Shown: positions 16,312 through 24,688, numbered from the stretch's first letter. The stretch is 64,000 bases of DNA from CAXTSE01 sp964246985 (GCA_964246985.1 CAXTSE010000014.1:10526-74525); one strand, 5' to 3'. Numbers and translations: made by a program. Notes: generated by a model not told the origin, from the letters alone.

Positions 16312-17598
16312 TCAGTCGAGCAGGTCGTGCCGCACGACGATCGCCTCGCGGCCGGGGCCGACCCCGATCGCCGAGATGCGGGAGCCGCTCATCGCCTCGA
16401 GCGCGAGCACGTAGTCCTGCGCGTTCTTCGGCAGGTCGGCGAACTCGCGTGCGCCGGTGATGTCCTCCGACCATCCGGGAAGCTCTTCGTAGATCGGCAC
16501 GGCGTGGTGGAAGTCGGTCTGGTTGACCGGCACCTCGTCGAAGCGCACCCCGTCGACGTCGTACGCGACGCAGACCGGAATGGTCTCGAGACCCGTGAGC
16601 ACGTCGAGCTTGGTGAGCACGAAGTCGGTGACGCCGTTGATGCGCGACGCGTAGCGCGCGATCGGGGCGTCGTACCAGCCCGTGCGGCGAGGGCGACCGG
16701 TGGTCGTGCCGAACTCGAAGCCCTGCGCGCGCAGGAACTCGCCCGAGTCGTCGAACAGCTCGGTCGGGAACGGGCCAGACCCCACGCGCGTCGTGTACGC
16801 CTTGACGACGGCGATGACGCGGTCGAAGCGGTTGGGCGCGACACCGGATCCGGTGGCCGCGCCACCCGACGTCGCGTTCGACGACGTGACGAACGGGTAG
16901 GTGCCGTGGTCGACGTCGAGCATCGTCGCCTGGCCACCCTCGAAGAGGACGGTCTTGCCCGCATCGAGGGCCTGGTTCAGCACGAGACCGGTGTCGGCGA
17001 CCATAGGCCGCAGCCGCTCGGCGTACGACAGCAGGTCGTCGACGATCTCGTTCGCGGAGATCGCGCGGCGGTTGTAGATCTTGACCAGCAGGTGGTTCTT
17101 CTGGTCGAGGGCGCCCTCGACCTTCTGGTTCAGGATGTTCTCGTCGAACAGATCCTGCACGCGGATGCCGACCCTGTTGATCTTGTCGGCGTACGCCGGG
17201 CCGATCCCCCGGCCCGTCGTGCCGATCTGGCGCTTGCCGAGGAAGCGCTCTGTCACCTTGTCGAGCGTGCGGTGGTACTGCGTGATGACGTGGGCGTTCG
17301 CACTCACGAGGAGCTTCGAGACGTCGACGTCGCGCGAGGCCAGGGCCGTCAGCTCGTCGAACAGCACCTCGACGTCGATGACGACGCCGTTCGCGATGAC
17401 GGGAACGACGCCAGGGCTGAGGATGCCCGACGGCAGGAGGTGCAGCGCGTACTTCTTGTCGCCGATGACGACGGTGTGACCGGCGTTGTTGCCGCCGTTG
17501 AACTTGACGACGTAGTCGACGCGGCTGCCGAGCAGGTCGGTGGCCTTGCCCTTGCCTTCATCGCCCCACTGGGCGCCGATCAGCACGATGGCGGGCAT
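16312..17598 (-). CDS. purA: Adenylosuccinate synthetase
   Basis: 428 residues, the normal family length. It joins IMP and aspartate with GTP to give adenylosuccinate, the first step from IMP to AMP. The GTP-binding loop QWGDEGKGK is at 10-18 with catalytic Asp13; catalytic His41 lies in NNAGHTVV. IMP-binding segments TTGRGIGPAYADK and SSNATSGGAATGSG are intact. The ATG is preceded by GAGGGAGA at ribosome-site distance. It is transcribed alone, divergent from the tetR-type gene. Confidence 0.98.
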   Translation of the reverse strand: MPAIVLIGAQWGDEGKGKATDLLGSRVDYVVKFNGGNNAGHTVVIGDKKYALHLLPSGILSPGVVPVIANGVVIDVEVLFDELTALASRDVDVSKLLVSANAHVITQYHRTLDKVTERFLGKRQIGTTGRGIGPAYADKINRVGIRVQDLFDENILNQKVEGALDQKNHLLVKIYNRRAISANEIVDDLLSYAERLRPMVADTGLVLNQALDAGKTVLFEGGQATMLDVDHGTYPFVTSSNATSGGAATGSGVAPNRFDRVIAVVKAYTTRVGSGPFPTELFDDSGEFLRAQGFEFGTTTGRPRRTGWYDAPIARYASRINGVTDFVLTKLDVLTGLETIPVCVAYDVDGVRFDEVPVNQTDFHHAVPIYEELPGWSEDITGAREFADLPKNAQDYVLALEAMSGSRISAIGVGPGREAIVVRHDLLD

Positions 17599-17678
17599 GG
17601 GAGTCTCCCTCGGTAGCGGGTGCGGGATTGCACCCCATCTTATCGGGCGGGTCCTTCTGTCCCCCTCCTCGACGATTT

Positions 17679-17702
17679 AACTTGCACACTCATGTGCAAG
17701 TT
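17679..17702. promoter_or_regulatory. Perfect palindromic operator of the TetR operon
   Basis: Arms AACTTGCACA (17679-17688) and TGTGCAAGTT (17693-17702) are perfect inverted repeats separated by 4 nt. The palindrome covers the -35 box and much of the spacer of the tetR promoter, so binding would block RNA polymerase. It is an AT-rich island in a very GC-rich region, and autorepression by the adjacent TetR protein is likely. It lies about 80 nt from purA; effects there are possible but not indicated. Confidence 0.8.
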
Positions 17703-17710
17703 ATTACGAT
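17682..17710 (+). promoter_or_regulatory. Sigma-70-type promoter of the TetR/ABC/YhgE operon
   Basis: TTGCAC (17682-17687), 17-nt spacer, TACGAT (17705-17710). The GTG start of the first gene follows after 6 nt, so transcription should begin at or next to the start codon and the mRNA would be leaderless. Confidence 0.75.
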
Positions 17711-17716
17711 GGCGAC

Positions 17717-18349
17717 GTGACCACCCTTCCGCCGACCGGCGCACGTGCACCCCGCCGCGACGCCGCCGACAACCGCGCCGCGCTCCTGGCGGCCGCTCGC
17801 ACCCTGCTCAGCCGTGACCCGGCCACGCCCCTCGAGGCGATCGCGGCCGAGGCCGGTCTGAGCAAGCGGGCGATGTACGGGCATTTCGCCAACCGCGACG
17901 CGCTGCTCGACGCCCTCGCGCGTTCGGGAGCGGAGCGCGTGGTCGCGGCGGTCGCGGGCATCGACGAGGCCGACCCCGTGATCCGCCTCGCCCGCATCGC
18001 CGCCGCCGCCTGGGACGACGTCGACACCGTGCGCTCGCTGCTCGTGCTGACGGTGCGCAGCCCGCGCCTCAGCCAGGTGACCGATGCCCTCGAGCCGTTG
18101 CGGTCGCGCCTGGCCGCGACGATCGCCGAGGGCGCTAATGCCGGGGCGATCCGCGCGGACATCGCGCCCGACACCCTCGCGCGCCTGCTCATCGACGCCG
18201 TGATCGGGGTCTTCGCCGAGACGGCGGCATCCGACATCGACCGAGACGCGGGGCGCCGACTCGTCGTCACCATGTCGCTGAGCGCCGCCGGACTCGGCTG
18301 GCGCGAGATCCAGACTCTGATCGCGGCCCGTCCGGAGCTGGTCGCGTGA
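17717..18349 (+). CDS. TetR family transcriptional regulator
   Basis: A 210-residue repressor. The N-terminal helix-turn-helix spans about residues 37-66 (TPLEAIAAEAGLSKRAMYGHFANRD region); the rest is the helical ligand-binding and dimer domain. It is first in a three-gene operon: its TGA overlaps the GTG of the ABC-like gene by 4 nt, and that gene overlaps YhgE/Pip in the same way. A perfect palindrome over its own promoter indicates autoregulation. The inducer is unknown. Confidence 0.93.
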   Translation: MTTLPPTGARAPRRDAADNRAALLAAARTLLSRDPATPLEAIAAEAGLSKRAMYGHFANRDALLDALARSGAERVVAAVAGIDEADPVIRLARIAAAAWDDVDTVRSLLVLTVRSPRLSQVTDALEPLRSRLAATIAEGANAGAIRADIAPDTLARLLIDAVIGVFAETAASDIDRDAGRRLVVTMSLSAAGLGWREIQTLIAARPELVA

Positions 18350-19005
18350 CCATCTCGACCCGCGCGGCAGCGGTCGGCACCGGGCCCGCCGCCGCCGTTC
18401 CCGCGCTGACCGAGTCCACCCCGGCCGGCGAGGTGACCGTGGTCGCCGTCGAGGGCGATGACCGTCCGATGCACGTGTCGCTGCTGCTGGCCGGACGGCT
18501 GCGCGCAGACTCCGGCGTCGTCGAGCTCGACGGACGCGACGATCCGGATGCGCTGCGCCGCCGTGTCGCGCTGGTCGACACCCCGATGGTCGCCGAGCCC
18601 GACGCCGGCCTCGCGGTGCGGCTGGTCGTCGCCGAGGAGCTGCAGTTCGCCGGGCGACCCGCTCGTCGCGCCGACGTCGACGCGCTGCTCCGTCGGCACG
18701 GCATCGCGGATGCGGCGCGCGAGCCGTTCCGAGCGCTGCCGACGGCCGCGCGCATCCGGCTGCTCGCCGAGCTGGCGCTCGCCCGTCCGGGCGTCGACGC
18801 CCTCGTCGTCACGTCCCCCGAGCGCCACGGCGGAGACCCGGCCGCCTGGTACCCGCATCTCGCCGCGCTCGCCGCGGTCGGGCGCACGATCGTCGTGATC
18901 ACCGACGCGCCGACGGCCCGCCAGCTCGCGTCGCTGGTCGAGCCCGTCGAGACCCGCCTCGAGACACCCGCACCCCGCCCCGCAGACCCCGAAAGCCGCC
19001 CGTGA
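18346..19005 (+). CDS. Degenerate ABC-type ATPase (pseudo-ATPase)
   Basis: A 219-residue protein that aligns by eye with a short ABC ATP-binding domain but has lost every catalytic motif. Where Walker A is expected there is EGDDRPMHV (36-44), followed by the normal helix LLLAGRLRADSGVVELDGRDD. The Q-loop strand reads VALVDTP, the signature LPTAAR (131-136), and Walker B plus catalytic Glu become ALVVTSPER (152-160); the H-loop His is absent. It has no frameshift and is translationally coupled to both neighbours, so it is probably a conserved non-hydrolysing partner of the YhgE/Pip membrane protein and not a pseudogene. No membrane segment is visible. Confidence 0.75.
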   Translation: MTISTRAAAVGTGPAAAVPALTESTPAGEVTVVAVEGDDRPMHVSLLLAGRLRADSGVVELDGRDDPDALRRRVALVDTPMVAEPDAGLAVRLVVAEELQFAGRPARRADVDALLRRHGIADAAREPFRALPTAARIRLLAELALARPGVDALVVTSPERHGGDPAAWYPHLAALAAVGRTIVVITDAPTARQLASLVEPVETRLETPAPRPADPESRP

Positions 19006-20897
19006 ACCCCGTCACCCTCATCCGCACCGAGCTCGCGCGCCTCACCGGCACCCGCATGGGCCTCATCGCGCTGATCGCTCTCATGACCGTGCCGATCGTC
19101 TACGGCGGTCTCTACCTCTGGGGCAACAACGATCCGTACGGCAGCCTCGATCGCGTGCCCGCGGCGATCGTCGTCGCAGACACCGGGGCGACCGTCGGCG
19201 GCGACCGGGTCGGCTACGGCCAGGACGCCGCCGACGAGCTGGTCGACGACGGCGCCTTCGACTGGCACGTCGTCTCGGCCGCGCGGGCCGCCGCCGGCGT
19301 GCGCGACGGCGACTACGACTTCGTCGTGACGTTCCCCACGTCGTTCTCGAGCGACCTGGCGTCGGCGGGCGGCGACGACCCGCGGCGCGCCCAGCTGCAG
19401 CTCACCACCGATGACACCAACAGCTACCTGTCGACGACCCTCGCGAAGCAGGCGACGACCATGATCCGCGCCTCGCTGGTCGAGAAGCTCGGCGAGTCGG
19501 CGTCGCGCACCCTGCTCGACGGCGTCGCCGACATCCGTGCCGGTCTGGTCGACGCGAGCGACGGCTCGGCGCAGCTGGCAACCGGTGCGGCGGATGCGGC
19601 GGCCGGCTCGGCGACGCTGTCCGACGGCACGACGCGGCTGGCCTCCGGCGCCGCGGATCTCGCATCGGGGCTCGCCCAGCTCGACCGGAGCACGTCCGCC
19701 CTTCCCGCGAGTGCCTCCGCCCTGTCGAGCGGCGCCGCGTCCGTCGCGAGCGGCGCATCGTCGGCGGCGAGCGGCGCCTCCACCCTCGCCGCGGTGGCCG
19801 CACAGGCCGCGTCCGCGTCCGTCACGACAGCGGGCGACGTGCAGGCGGCGCTGACCGCCGCGGGCGTCTCCCCCGCCGACCAGGCGCCGATCCTCGCCGA
19901 GCTGCAGGGGCTCGGCACCCTCACCGGCCAGACCTCCGCGATCGCCGGGCAGCTGTCGCCCTCGCTCGGGCAGCTGAAGGCGGGGGCCGCGCAGGTGGCA
20001 TCAGGCGCGACGACCCTGAGCACGCAGGCGCCCGCGCTCGCGGGCGCGGTCGCGGATGCCGCCGACGGCGCGGCGCGACTGTCGGCGGGGGCGGCGGATG
20101 CCGCATCCGGAGCCGCCTCCCTCACCAGCGGACTCGGCACCCTCAGTTCGGGAGCGGCGGAGCTGAGCACGTCGCTCGCCTCCGGCCTCGCCGACGTGCC
20201 CGCGACCACGGAGGCGGGCCGCGCGGCCTCTGCTGCCGCCATCGCCGACCCGGTGGCCGTCGACCAGGACGCGATCACGGAGGCCGCCAACTACGGGGCG
20301 GGGCTCGCTCCCTTCTTCCTGGCGCTGGCGGCCTGGATCGGCATGTACGCGCTGTTCCTGCTGGTGCGGCCGCTGTCACGCCGCGCTCTGACCGCGGCGT
20401 CGCGTCCGGTGCGCACGACGCTGGCGGGCTGGGGGACGCCCGCGCTGCTCGGGGCTGTGCAGATGCTGGCGCTGTTCCTGCTGGTCGTGCTCGCGCTGGG
20501 ACTGGCCCCGGCGAACCCCCTGGGGCTGCTCGCCTTCATGGTGCTGACGTCGGTCACGTTCGCCGCGATCGTGCTCGCGCTGAACGTGTGGCTCGGCAGC
20601 GTCGGGCAGTTCCTCGGGCTGCTGCTGATGATCGTGCAGCTCGTGACCGCGGGCGGCACGTTCCCGTGGCAGACGCTGCCCGCGCCGCTGGCGTTCCTGC
20701 ACCAGCTGCTGCCGATGTCGCACGCCGTCGACGGGATGCGACAGCTCATCTACGGGGGCGGGTTCTCGTTCGCGGGCACGGCGCTACCGTTGCTCGGGTG
20801 GCTGGTCGCCGGGCTGGTGATCGCCGGGCTCGGAGCCCGCAGCCAGTCGCGCGTGCGCTCGCTGCGCCAGCTGCGTCCGTCGATCCTCGGGGCGTGA
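19002..20897 (+). CDS. YhgE/Pip family membrane protein (ABC-2 type)
   Basis: A 631-residue membrane protein. Helix 1 (about 18-40) precedes a large extracytoplasmic region that opens with a YGSLDRVPAAIVVADTGA-like strand typical of YhgE/Pip. A ~200-residue Ala/Ser/Gly-rich heptad-like region follows (repeated SGAA, LASG and LSTG units, about 175-400). The C-terminal third has five to six helices of the ABC-2 permease fold (from about 430). Related proteins include phage-infection protein Pip and ESX/YukD-associated YhgE; a role in export or surface assembly is inferred. It is third in the TetR-controlled operon and could work with the upstream degenerate ATPase. Confidence 0.88.
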   Translation: MNPVTLIRTELARLTGTRMGLIALIALMTVPIVYGGLYLWGNNDPYGSLDRVPAAIVVADTGATVGGDRVGYGQDAADELVDDGAFDWHVVSAARAAAGVRDGDYDFVVTFPTSFSSDLASAGGDDPRRAQLQLTTDDTNSYLSTTLAKQATTMIRASLVEKLGESASRTLLDGVADIRAGLVDASDGSAQLATGAADAAAGSATLSDGTTRLASGAADLASGLAQLDRSTSALPASASALSSGAASVASGASSAASGASTLAAVAAQAASASVTTAGDVQAALTAAGVSPADQAPILAELQGLGTLTGQTSAIAGQLSPSLGQLKAGAAQVASGATTLSTQAPALAGAVADAADGAARLSAGAADAASGAASLTSGLGTLSSGAAELSTSLASGLADVPATTEAGRAASAAAIADPVAVDQDAITEAANYGAGLAPFFLALAAWIGMYALFLLVRPLSRRALTAASRPVRTTLAGWGTPALLGAVQMLALFLLVVLALGLAPANPLGLLAFMVLTSVTFAAIVLALNVWLGSVGQFLGLLLMIVQLVTAGGTFPWQTLPAPLAFLHQLLPMSHAVDGMRQLIYGGGFSFAGTALPLLGWLVAGLVIAGLGARSQSRVRSLRQLRPSILGA

Positions 20898-20916
20898 CCC
20901 GCGGCGATCCCAGCCC

Positions 20917-20974
20917 GCGAATGACCACTTCTGCCCGGTTCGACGAGACGCGGCGTGCACAGCTGGTCATTCGC
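20917..20974. repeat. REP-like inverted repeat between convergent genes
   Basis: Perfect 11-bp arms GCGAATGACCA (20917-20927) and TGGTCATTCGC (20964-20974) enclose a 36-nt loop. The right arm contains the stop codon of the convergent rRNA/tRNA methyltransferase gene (20967-20969). It is placed to end transcription from both sides, and the sequence looks like a mobile palindrome. Different from the palindromes at 7714-7856. Confidence 0.55.
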
Positions 20975-21647
20975 GCGCGGCGGCCTCCGCGTGCTGCGCC
21001 ACCCACGCGTGCATCACGATCGCCGCGGCGGCGGCCGCGTTGATCGAGCGCGTCGATCCGTACTGGCGGATCGCGACCACGGCATCCGCGGCGGCGATCG
21101 CCTCGGCCGTCAGGCCGGGCCCCTCCTGTCCGAACAGCAGCACCGCATCCGCCGGGAAGTCGTACCGGGTCACGTCGACCGACCCGGGCACGTTGTCGAC
21201 GGCGACGATCGGACGACCGCGCTCGCGCGCCCAGGCGACGAGGTCGGCGACCGTCTCGTGGTGCAGCACGTGCTGGTAGCGGTCGGTGACCATGGCCCCG
21301 CGCCTGTTCCAGCGGCGGCGGCCGACGATGTGGACGGTCTCGGCTAGGAACGCGTTGGCCGTGCGCACGATCGACCCGATGTTCAGGTCGTGCTGCCAGT
21401 TCTCGATCGCGACGCCGAACCCGTGCCGGCGGGAGTCGAGGTCGGCGACGATCGCCTCCATGCTCCAGTACCGGTACCCGTCGACGACGTTGCGCGCGTC
21501 GCCGTCCCTCAGCAGGTCGCGGTCGTAGCGCGGGTCGTCGGGCCAGGTGGATTCGTCTCCCGGCCACGGGCCGACGCCGACCGGCAGTCGGGCGGGGTCG
21601 ACGCCCGCCTCGCTCGCACGGCCTCCGCTCGCATCCGCTTCCTCCAC
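20967..21647 (-). CDS. TrmH/SpoU-family RNA 2'-O-methyltransferase
   Basis: A 226-residue SPOUT-fold enzyme using S-adenosylmethionine to methylate a ribose in tRNA or rRNA. Motif 1 is in NWQHDLNIGSIVRTANAF; motifs 2 and 3 are VLLFGQEGPGLT and GSTRSINAAAAAAIVMHAW. A ~70-residue N-terminal region (YDRDLLRDGDARNVVDGYRYW) precedes the domain. Start at GTG 21647, 6 nt after TACTCT on the reverse strand, consistent with a leaderless transcript; a longer open frame runs into the divergent heliorhodopsin-like gene and was rejected. The exact RNA target is not determined. Confidence 0.9.
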   Translation of the reverse strand: MEEADASGGRASEAGVDPARLPVGVGPWPGDESTWPDDPRYDRDLLRDGDARNVVDGYRYWSMEAIVADLDSRRHGFGVAIENWQHDLNIGSIVRTANAFLAETVHIVGRRRWNRRGAMVTDRYQHVLHHETVADLVAWARERGRPIVAVDNVPGSVDVTRYDFPADAVLLFGQEGPGLTAEAIAAADAVVAIRQYGSTRSINAAAAAAIVMHAWVAQHAEAAARE

Positions 21648-21653
21648 GCGGCC

Positions 21654-21692
21654 AGAGTAGATGGTCGCGCGGTTCCGTCGCGGCGGTAGCCT
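21654..21692. promoter_or_regulatory. Divergent leaderless promoters in a 51-nt intergenic space
   Basis: TACTCT on the reverse strand (21659-21654) lies 6 nt before the methyltransferase GTG. TAGCCT (21687-21692) lies 6 nt before the heliorhodopsin-like ATG. No ribosome-binding site is visible for either gene. The two -35 regions must overlap, so the genes may compete for polymerase. Confidence 0.6.
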
Positions 21693-21698
21693 CGCGCC

Positions 21699-22415
21699 AT
21701 GTCCTCTCCGTCTCGCGAGGTCGCCCCCGGTGCCCGCACGCTGCACCTCGTCGCCGCCGGAGTCTCTCTCGTCGTGCTGGTGATCGCGGCCGCCCTCGTC
21801 ACGGGCGCGCCCGCACTGCTCGCGCCCGTCGTCACGTCCGCTGGCGACCGCACCATCGACATCGCGCGCGTGAACCTCGGGATCGCGGCCCTGGTGCCGC
21901 TCGCGCTCGGGATCGTCGTGCACCTGCTCGAGGCGCGACGCTCGCCGGCCGTCGGTCGTCTCCGTGCCATCCGCTGGGCGGAGCGCTCGCTCAGCGCCTC
22001 CGTCACGCTCTTCCTGCTCGCGCAGCTGAACGGCATCCGCGAGCTGGGAGCCCTGGTCGCCATCTACGCACTCACCTCGGCGCTCGTGCTGTTCGGCGTG
22101 CTCCAGGAGCGCGACGGACCGACACGGCGCATGGCCGGCGTGTTCGGAGCGATGGCGGGCATCGTGCCGTGGGGGCTGATCGCCTGGTACCAGATCGTGC
22201 CGACCGTGGTCGCGGCCGGTGACGCGGATGCCGGGCCGAGCACCTGGGTGCGCGTCACCACGCTGCTGATGCTGGCTCTGACCCTCGCGGCCGCCGCGAG
22301 TGCATGGCGTGCGGCGACCGAGACGCGCATGACGATCGCCCTGGGGCTGCTTGCGCGGGTGGCACTGGCCGTCGCCGTCACGGTGGCGGCGGTGGCGGGG
22401 TGGGGCCTGAGCTGA
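21699..22415 (+). CDS. Heliorhodopsin-family membrane protein with Arg in place of the retinal lysine
   Basis: A 238-residue protein with seven predicted helices. It matches remembered heliorhodopsin 48C12 features: RWAERSLSASV at 92-102 (RWVEYSLSSSV in 48C12, so Glu95 is the counterion position), LIAQ-like LLAQLNGI (107-113), LFGVLQE (131-137) and AGIVPW (153-158). In helix 7, where 48C12 has LVAKSALAW with the Schiff-base lysine K241, this protein has LLARVALAV, placing Arg220 (CGG at 22356-22358). The residue matching H23 is Ser; His75 fits H80. Covalent retinal binding is therefore not expected. It is leaderless, divergent from an RNA methyltransferase and apparently monocistronic. An ordinary seven-helix protein remains an alternative, though the matches are specific. 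Confidence 0.78.
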   Translation: MSSPSREVAPGARTLHLVAAGVSLVVLVIAAALVTGAPALLAPVVTSAGDRTIDIARVNLGIAALVPLALGIVVHLLEARRSPAVGRLRAIRWAERSLSASVTLFLLAQLNGIRELGALVAIYALTSALVLFGVLQERDGPTRRMAGVFGAMAGIVPWGLIAWYQIVPTVVAAGDADAGPSTWVRVTTLLMLALTLAAAASAWRAATETRMTIALGLLARVALAVAVTVAAVAGWGLS

Positions 22416-22542
22416 GCGGCCGCGACGCCGTGTCCAGCTCCTGATGATGCGCGACGAGGCGACGTGCCTCCTCCCCAGCATGAACCTTCGCGAGTTGTGC
22501 ACAAGCGGGGTCTGATCTGGGGTTTCTGATCTTTGAACGTCG

Positions 22543-23705
22543 GTGGCGGTTGGTCGACTTGAGACATGGAAACAGACCCACGCCTGGTTCCGGTCGAGCG
22601 CGATGGCGATTCCGCGGGCCGGGACGTGGGGCGCGGCGACGACCGCGCAACGAATCACGGTCTCCGAGCTGGCGGCCGCGCTCCGCATCCCCGAGGCGGC
22701 CGCCGGGCGGCTGCTGTCCGAGAGCACGGCGCTCGTCCACGACCTCCCCGCGACTCTCGGCGTCCTGGCGCGGGGTGAGATCAGCTACCGCCACGCCACG
22801 GTGGTGGTCGACGACGCTCAGACGCTCCCGCGCGAGGCGCTCGCCGACTTCGAAGCGGCCATCCTGCCTAAGGCCGCAACCCTGTCCACGTCCCGGTTCC
22901 GCGAGGCCGCGCGGCGGCTGCGGGAACGGCTCCACCCCGAGTCGATGTCCGACCGTCGCGCCGTCGCGGCCGAGCGACGCGGTGTCACCATCGATCCGAC
23001 CCGACCCGAGACGGGATGGCGTGGCTCACCGCCTACCTCCCCGCGGAGCAGGCTCTTGCGATCGACGAGCGCCTGGACCGGATCGCCGCCGACCTCCGCT
23101 CCCCGGAGGAGTCCCGTACCTTCGCCCAGCTGCGCGCAGATGCCCTCTGCGACCTCCTCACCTGCGGCGAGGTCGCCGGCGGCGGCGGCCCCGGAACCAC
23201 GGGCGGCCTCGGCCACGGCATCGTCGCGAAGGTGCTCGTCACCGTACCGGTGATGGCCCTTCTCGGCCTCGGCGGGGGAGACGAGCCCGCGACACTGGAG
23301 GGCTACGGTCCGATCTCGCCCGACCTCGCCCGCATCCTCGCCGCCGGCGCCCCCACCTTCACCCGCCTCCTCACGCACCCCGAGACCGGAGCCGTACTCT
23401 CCGTGGGGCGCGACAGCTACCAGGTGCCCGCCGACCTCCGCCGCTGGCTCCGCGTCCGCGACGAGACCTGCCGCGGCATCGGCTGCGGCCGCCGCGCCGC
23501 CGGCTGCGACATCGACCACACCCGCGACTGGCAGCACGCGGGCCACACCGCCCACGACAACCTCGCTCATCTCTGCCGACGACACCACCAGCTGAAGCAC
23601 CACAGCGCGTGGACGCCACGCCACCTCACAGGCGGCACCATCGAATGGACGTCCCCTTCCGGACGCACCTACCTCACCGAACCCTCGACCGTCATGCGCA
23701 CCTGA
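22543..23705 (+). pseudogene. DUF222/HNH endonuclease, frameshifted and 5'-truncated
   Basis: Two frames together encode one DUF222-HNH protein. Frame 1 (22543 to ~23015) carries LAAALRIPEAAAGRLLSEST, LVHDLPATL and ISYRHATVVVD and ends at DPTRPETG. Frame 3 (from 23016) continues at once with MAWLTAYLPAEQALAIDERL and reaches the HNH block CRGIGCGRRAAGCDIDHTRDW with HLCRRHHQLKHH. One missing G in ACGGGATGG explains the shift. The N-terminal ~100 residues of the family are not recognisable; a fragment METDPRLVPVERD in a third frame at 22566 suggests a second lesion. Sequencing error is possible for the 23015 site. An intact protein would be a nuclease of unknown role, often multicopy in actinobacteria. 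Confidence 0.8.
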
Positions 23706-23752
23706 CGGGTGCGTCGTGATCGTGCACCTCGGGCGACTGTTAAGGTCGGCGC

Positions 23753-24688
23753 ATGCCGTCCGCCCGAGATCCGCTGTGGCATCCGGGCGCCCTCTCCGAG
23801 GTCGGTTCATCCTCGAGCCGAGGCGCCATCGTGCTCGGCGACAACCTCGCCGTCACCGCGACCCTCCCCGACGCGAGCGTGCGCCTGATCTACCTCGATC
23901 CGCCCTTCAACACCGGCCGCACCCAGCGCCTGCAGAGCATCACCACCGTGCGCATCCCCGCGGGCGCCGGCCTGCCCACCACGCCGCCCCTCGCCCCCAC
24001 CCCCGGCGCCCGTCAGGGCTTCAAGGGCCAGAGCTACCAGACCATCAAGGGGGCGCTCGCCCGCTACGACGACACGTTCGCCGACTACTGGGCCTTCCTC
24101 GAGCCGCGGCTGGCGGAGGCCTGGCGGCTGCTCGACGACCGCGGGACCCTCTACCTGCACCTCGACTACCGCGAGTCGCACTACGCGAAGGTCGCGCTCG
24201 ACGCGCTCTTCGGCCGCGACAGCTTCCTCAACGAGCTGATCTGGGCCTACGACTACGGCGCGAAGTCGACCCGGCGCTGGCCGGCCAAGCACGACACGAT
24301 CCTCGTCTACGTGAAGGATCCCGCCCGCTACCTCTTCGACAGCGCGGCCGTCGACCGCGAGCCCTACATGGCTCCGGGCCTGGTGACACCCGAGAAGGCC
24401 GCACGCGGGAAGCTGCCCACCGACGTCTGGTGGCACACGATCGTCTCCACCAACGGGTCCGAGCGCACCGGCTACCCCACCCAGAAGCCCGAGGGGGTCC
24501 TCCGCCGCGTCGTGCAGGCGTCGAGCGCTCCCGGCGACCTGGTGCTCGACTTCTTCGCCGGCTCGGGCACCACGGGCGCCGTCGCAAACGCGCTCGGTCG
24601 CCGCTACCTGCTCGTCGACCAGAGTCCGGATGCGGTGGCCGTCATGCGGGCGCGCCTCCCCGACGCGCAGGTCTTCCGCTCGTCATGA
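23753..24688 (+). CDS. Orphan site-specific DNA-methyltransferase (beta class)
   Basis: A 311-residue amino-methyltransferase that transfers a methyl group from S-adenosylmethionine to adenine N6 or cytosine N4. Catalytic motif IV YLDPPFNTG (47-55) precedes the cofactor motif DFFAGSGTTG near the C-terminus, the order of the beta class. The TQKPEGVL segment before motif I is also typical. No cognate restriction endonuclease is present; the only nuclease nearby is the frameshifted HNH gene just upstream. The ATG is 6 nt after TAAGGT (23741-23746), so the mRNA is probably leaderless. The recognition sequence cannot be inferred. Confidence 0.9.
   Translation: MPSARDPLWHPGALSEVGSSSSRGAIVLGDNLAVTATLPDASVRLIYLDPPFNTGRTQRLQSITTVRIPAGAGLPTTPPLAPTPGARQGFKGQSYQTIKGALARYDDTFADYWAFLEPRLAEAWRLLDDRGTLYLHLDYRESHYAKVALDALFGRDSFLNELIWAYDYGAKSTRRWPAKHDTILVYVKDPARYLFDSAAVDREPYMAPGLVTPEKAARGKLPTDVWWHTIVSTNGSERTGYPTQKPEGVLRRVVQASSAPGDLVLDFFAGSGTTGAVANALGRRYLLVDQSPDAVAVMRARLPDAQVFRSS

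Noticed and set aside
20967..22727. Long minus-strand frame giving a 586-residue methyltransferase
   Set aside because: The first ~360 codons lie antisense to the heliorhodopsin-like and HNH coding regions and have Arg/Asp-rich shadow composition; the promoter box and domain boundary support the GTG at 21647.
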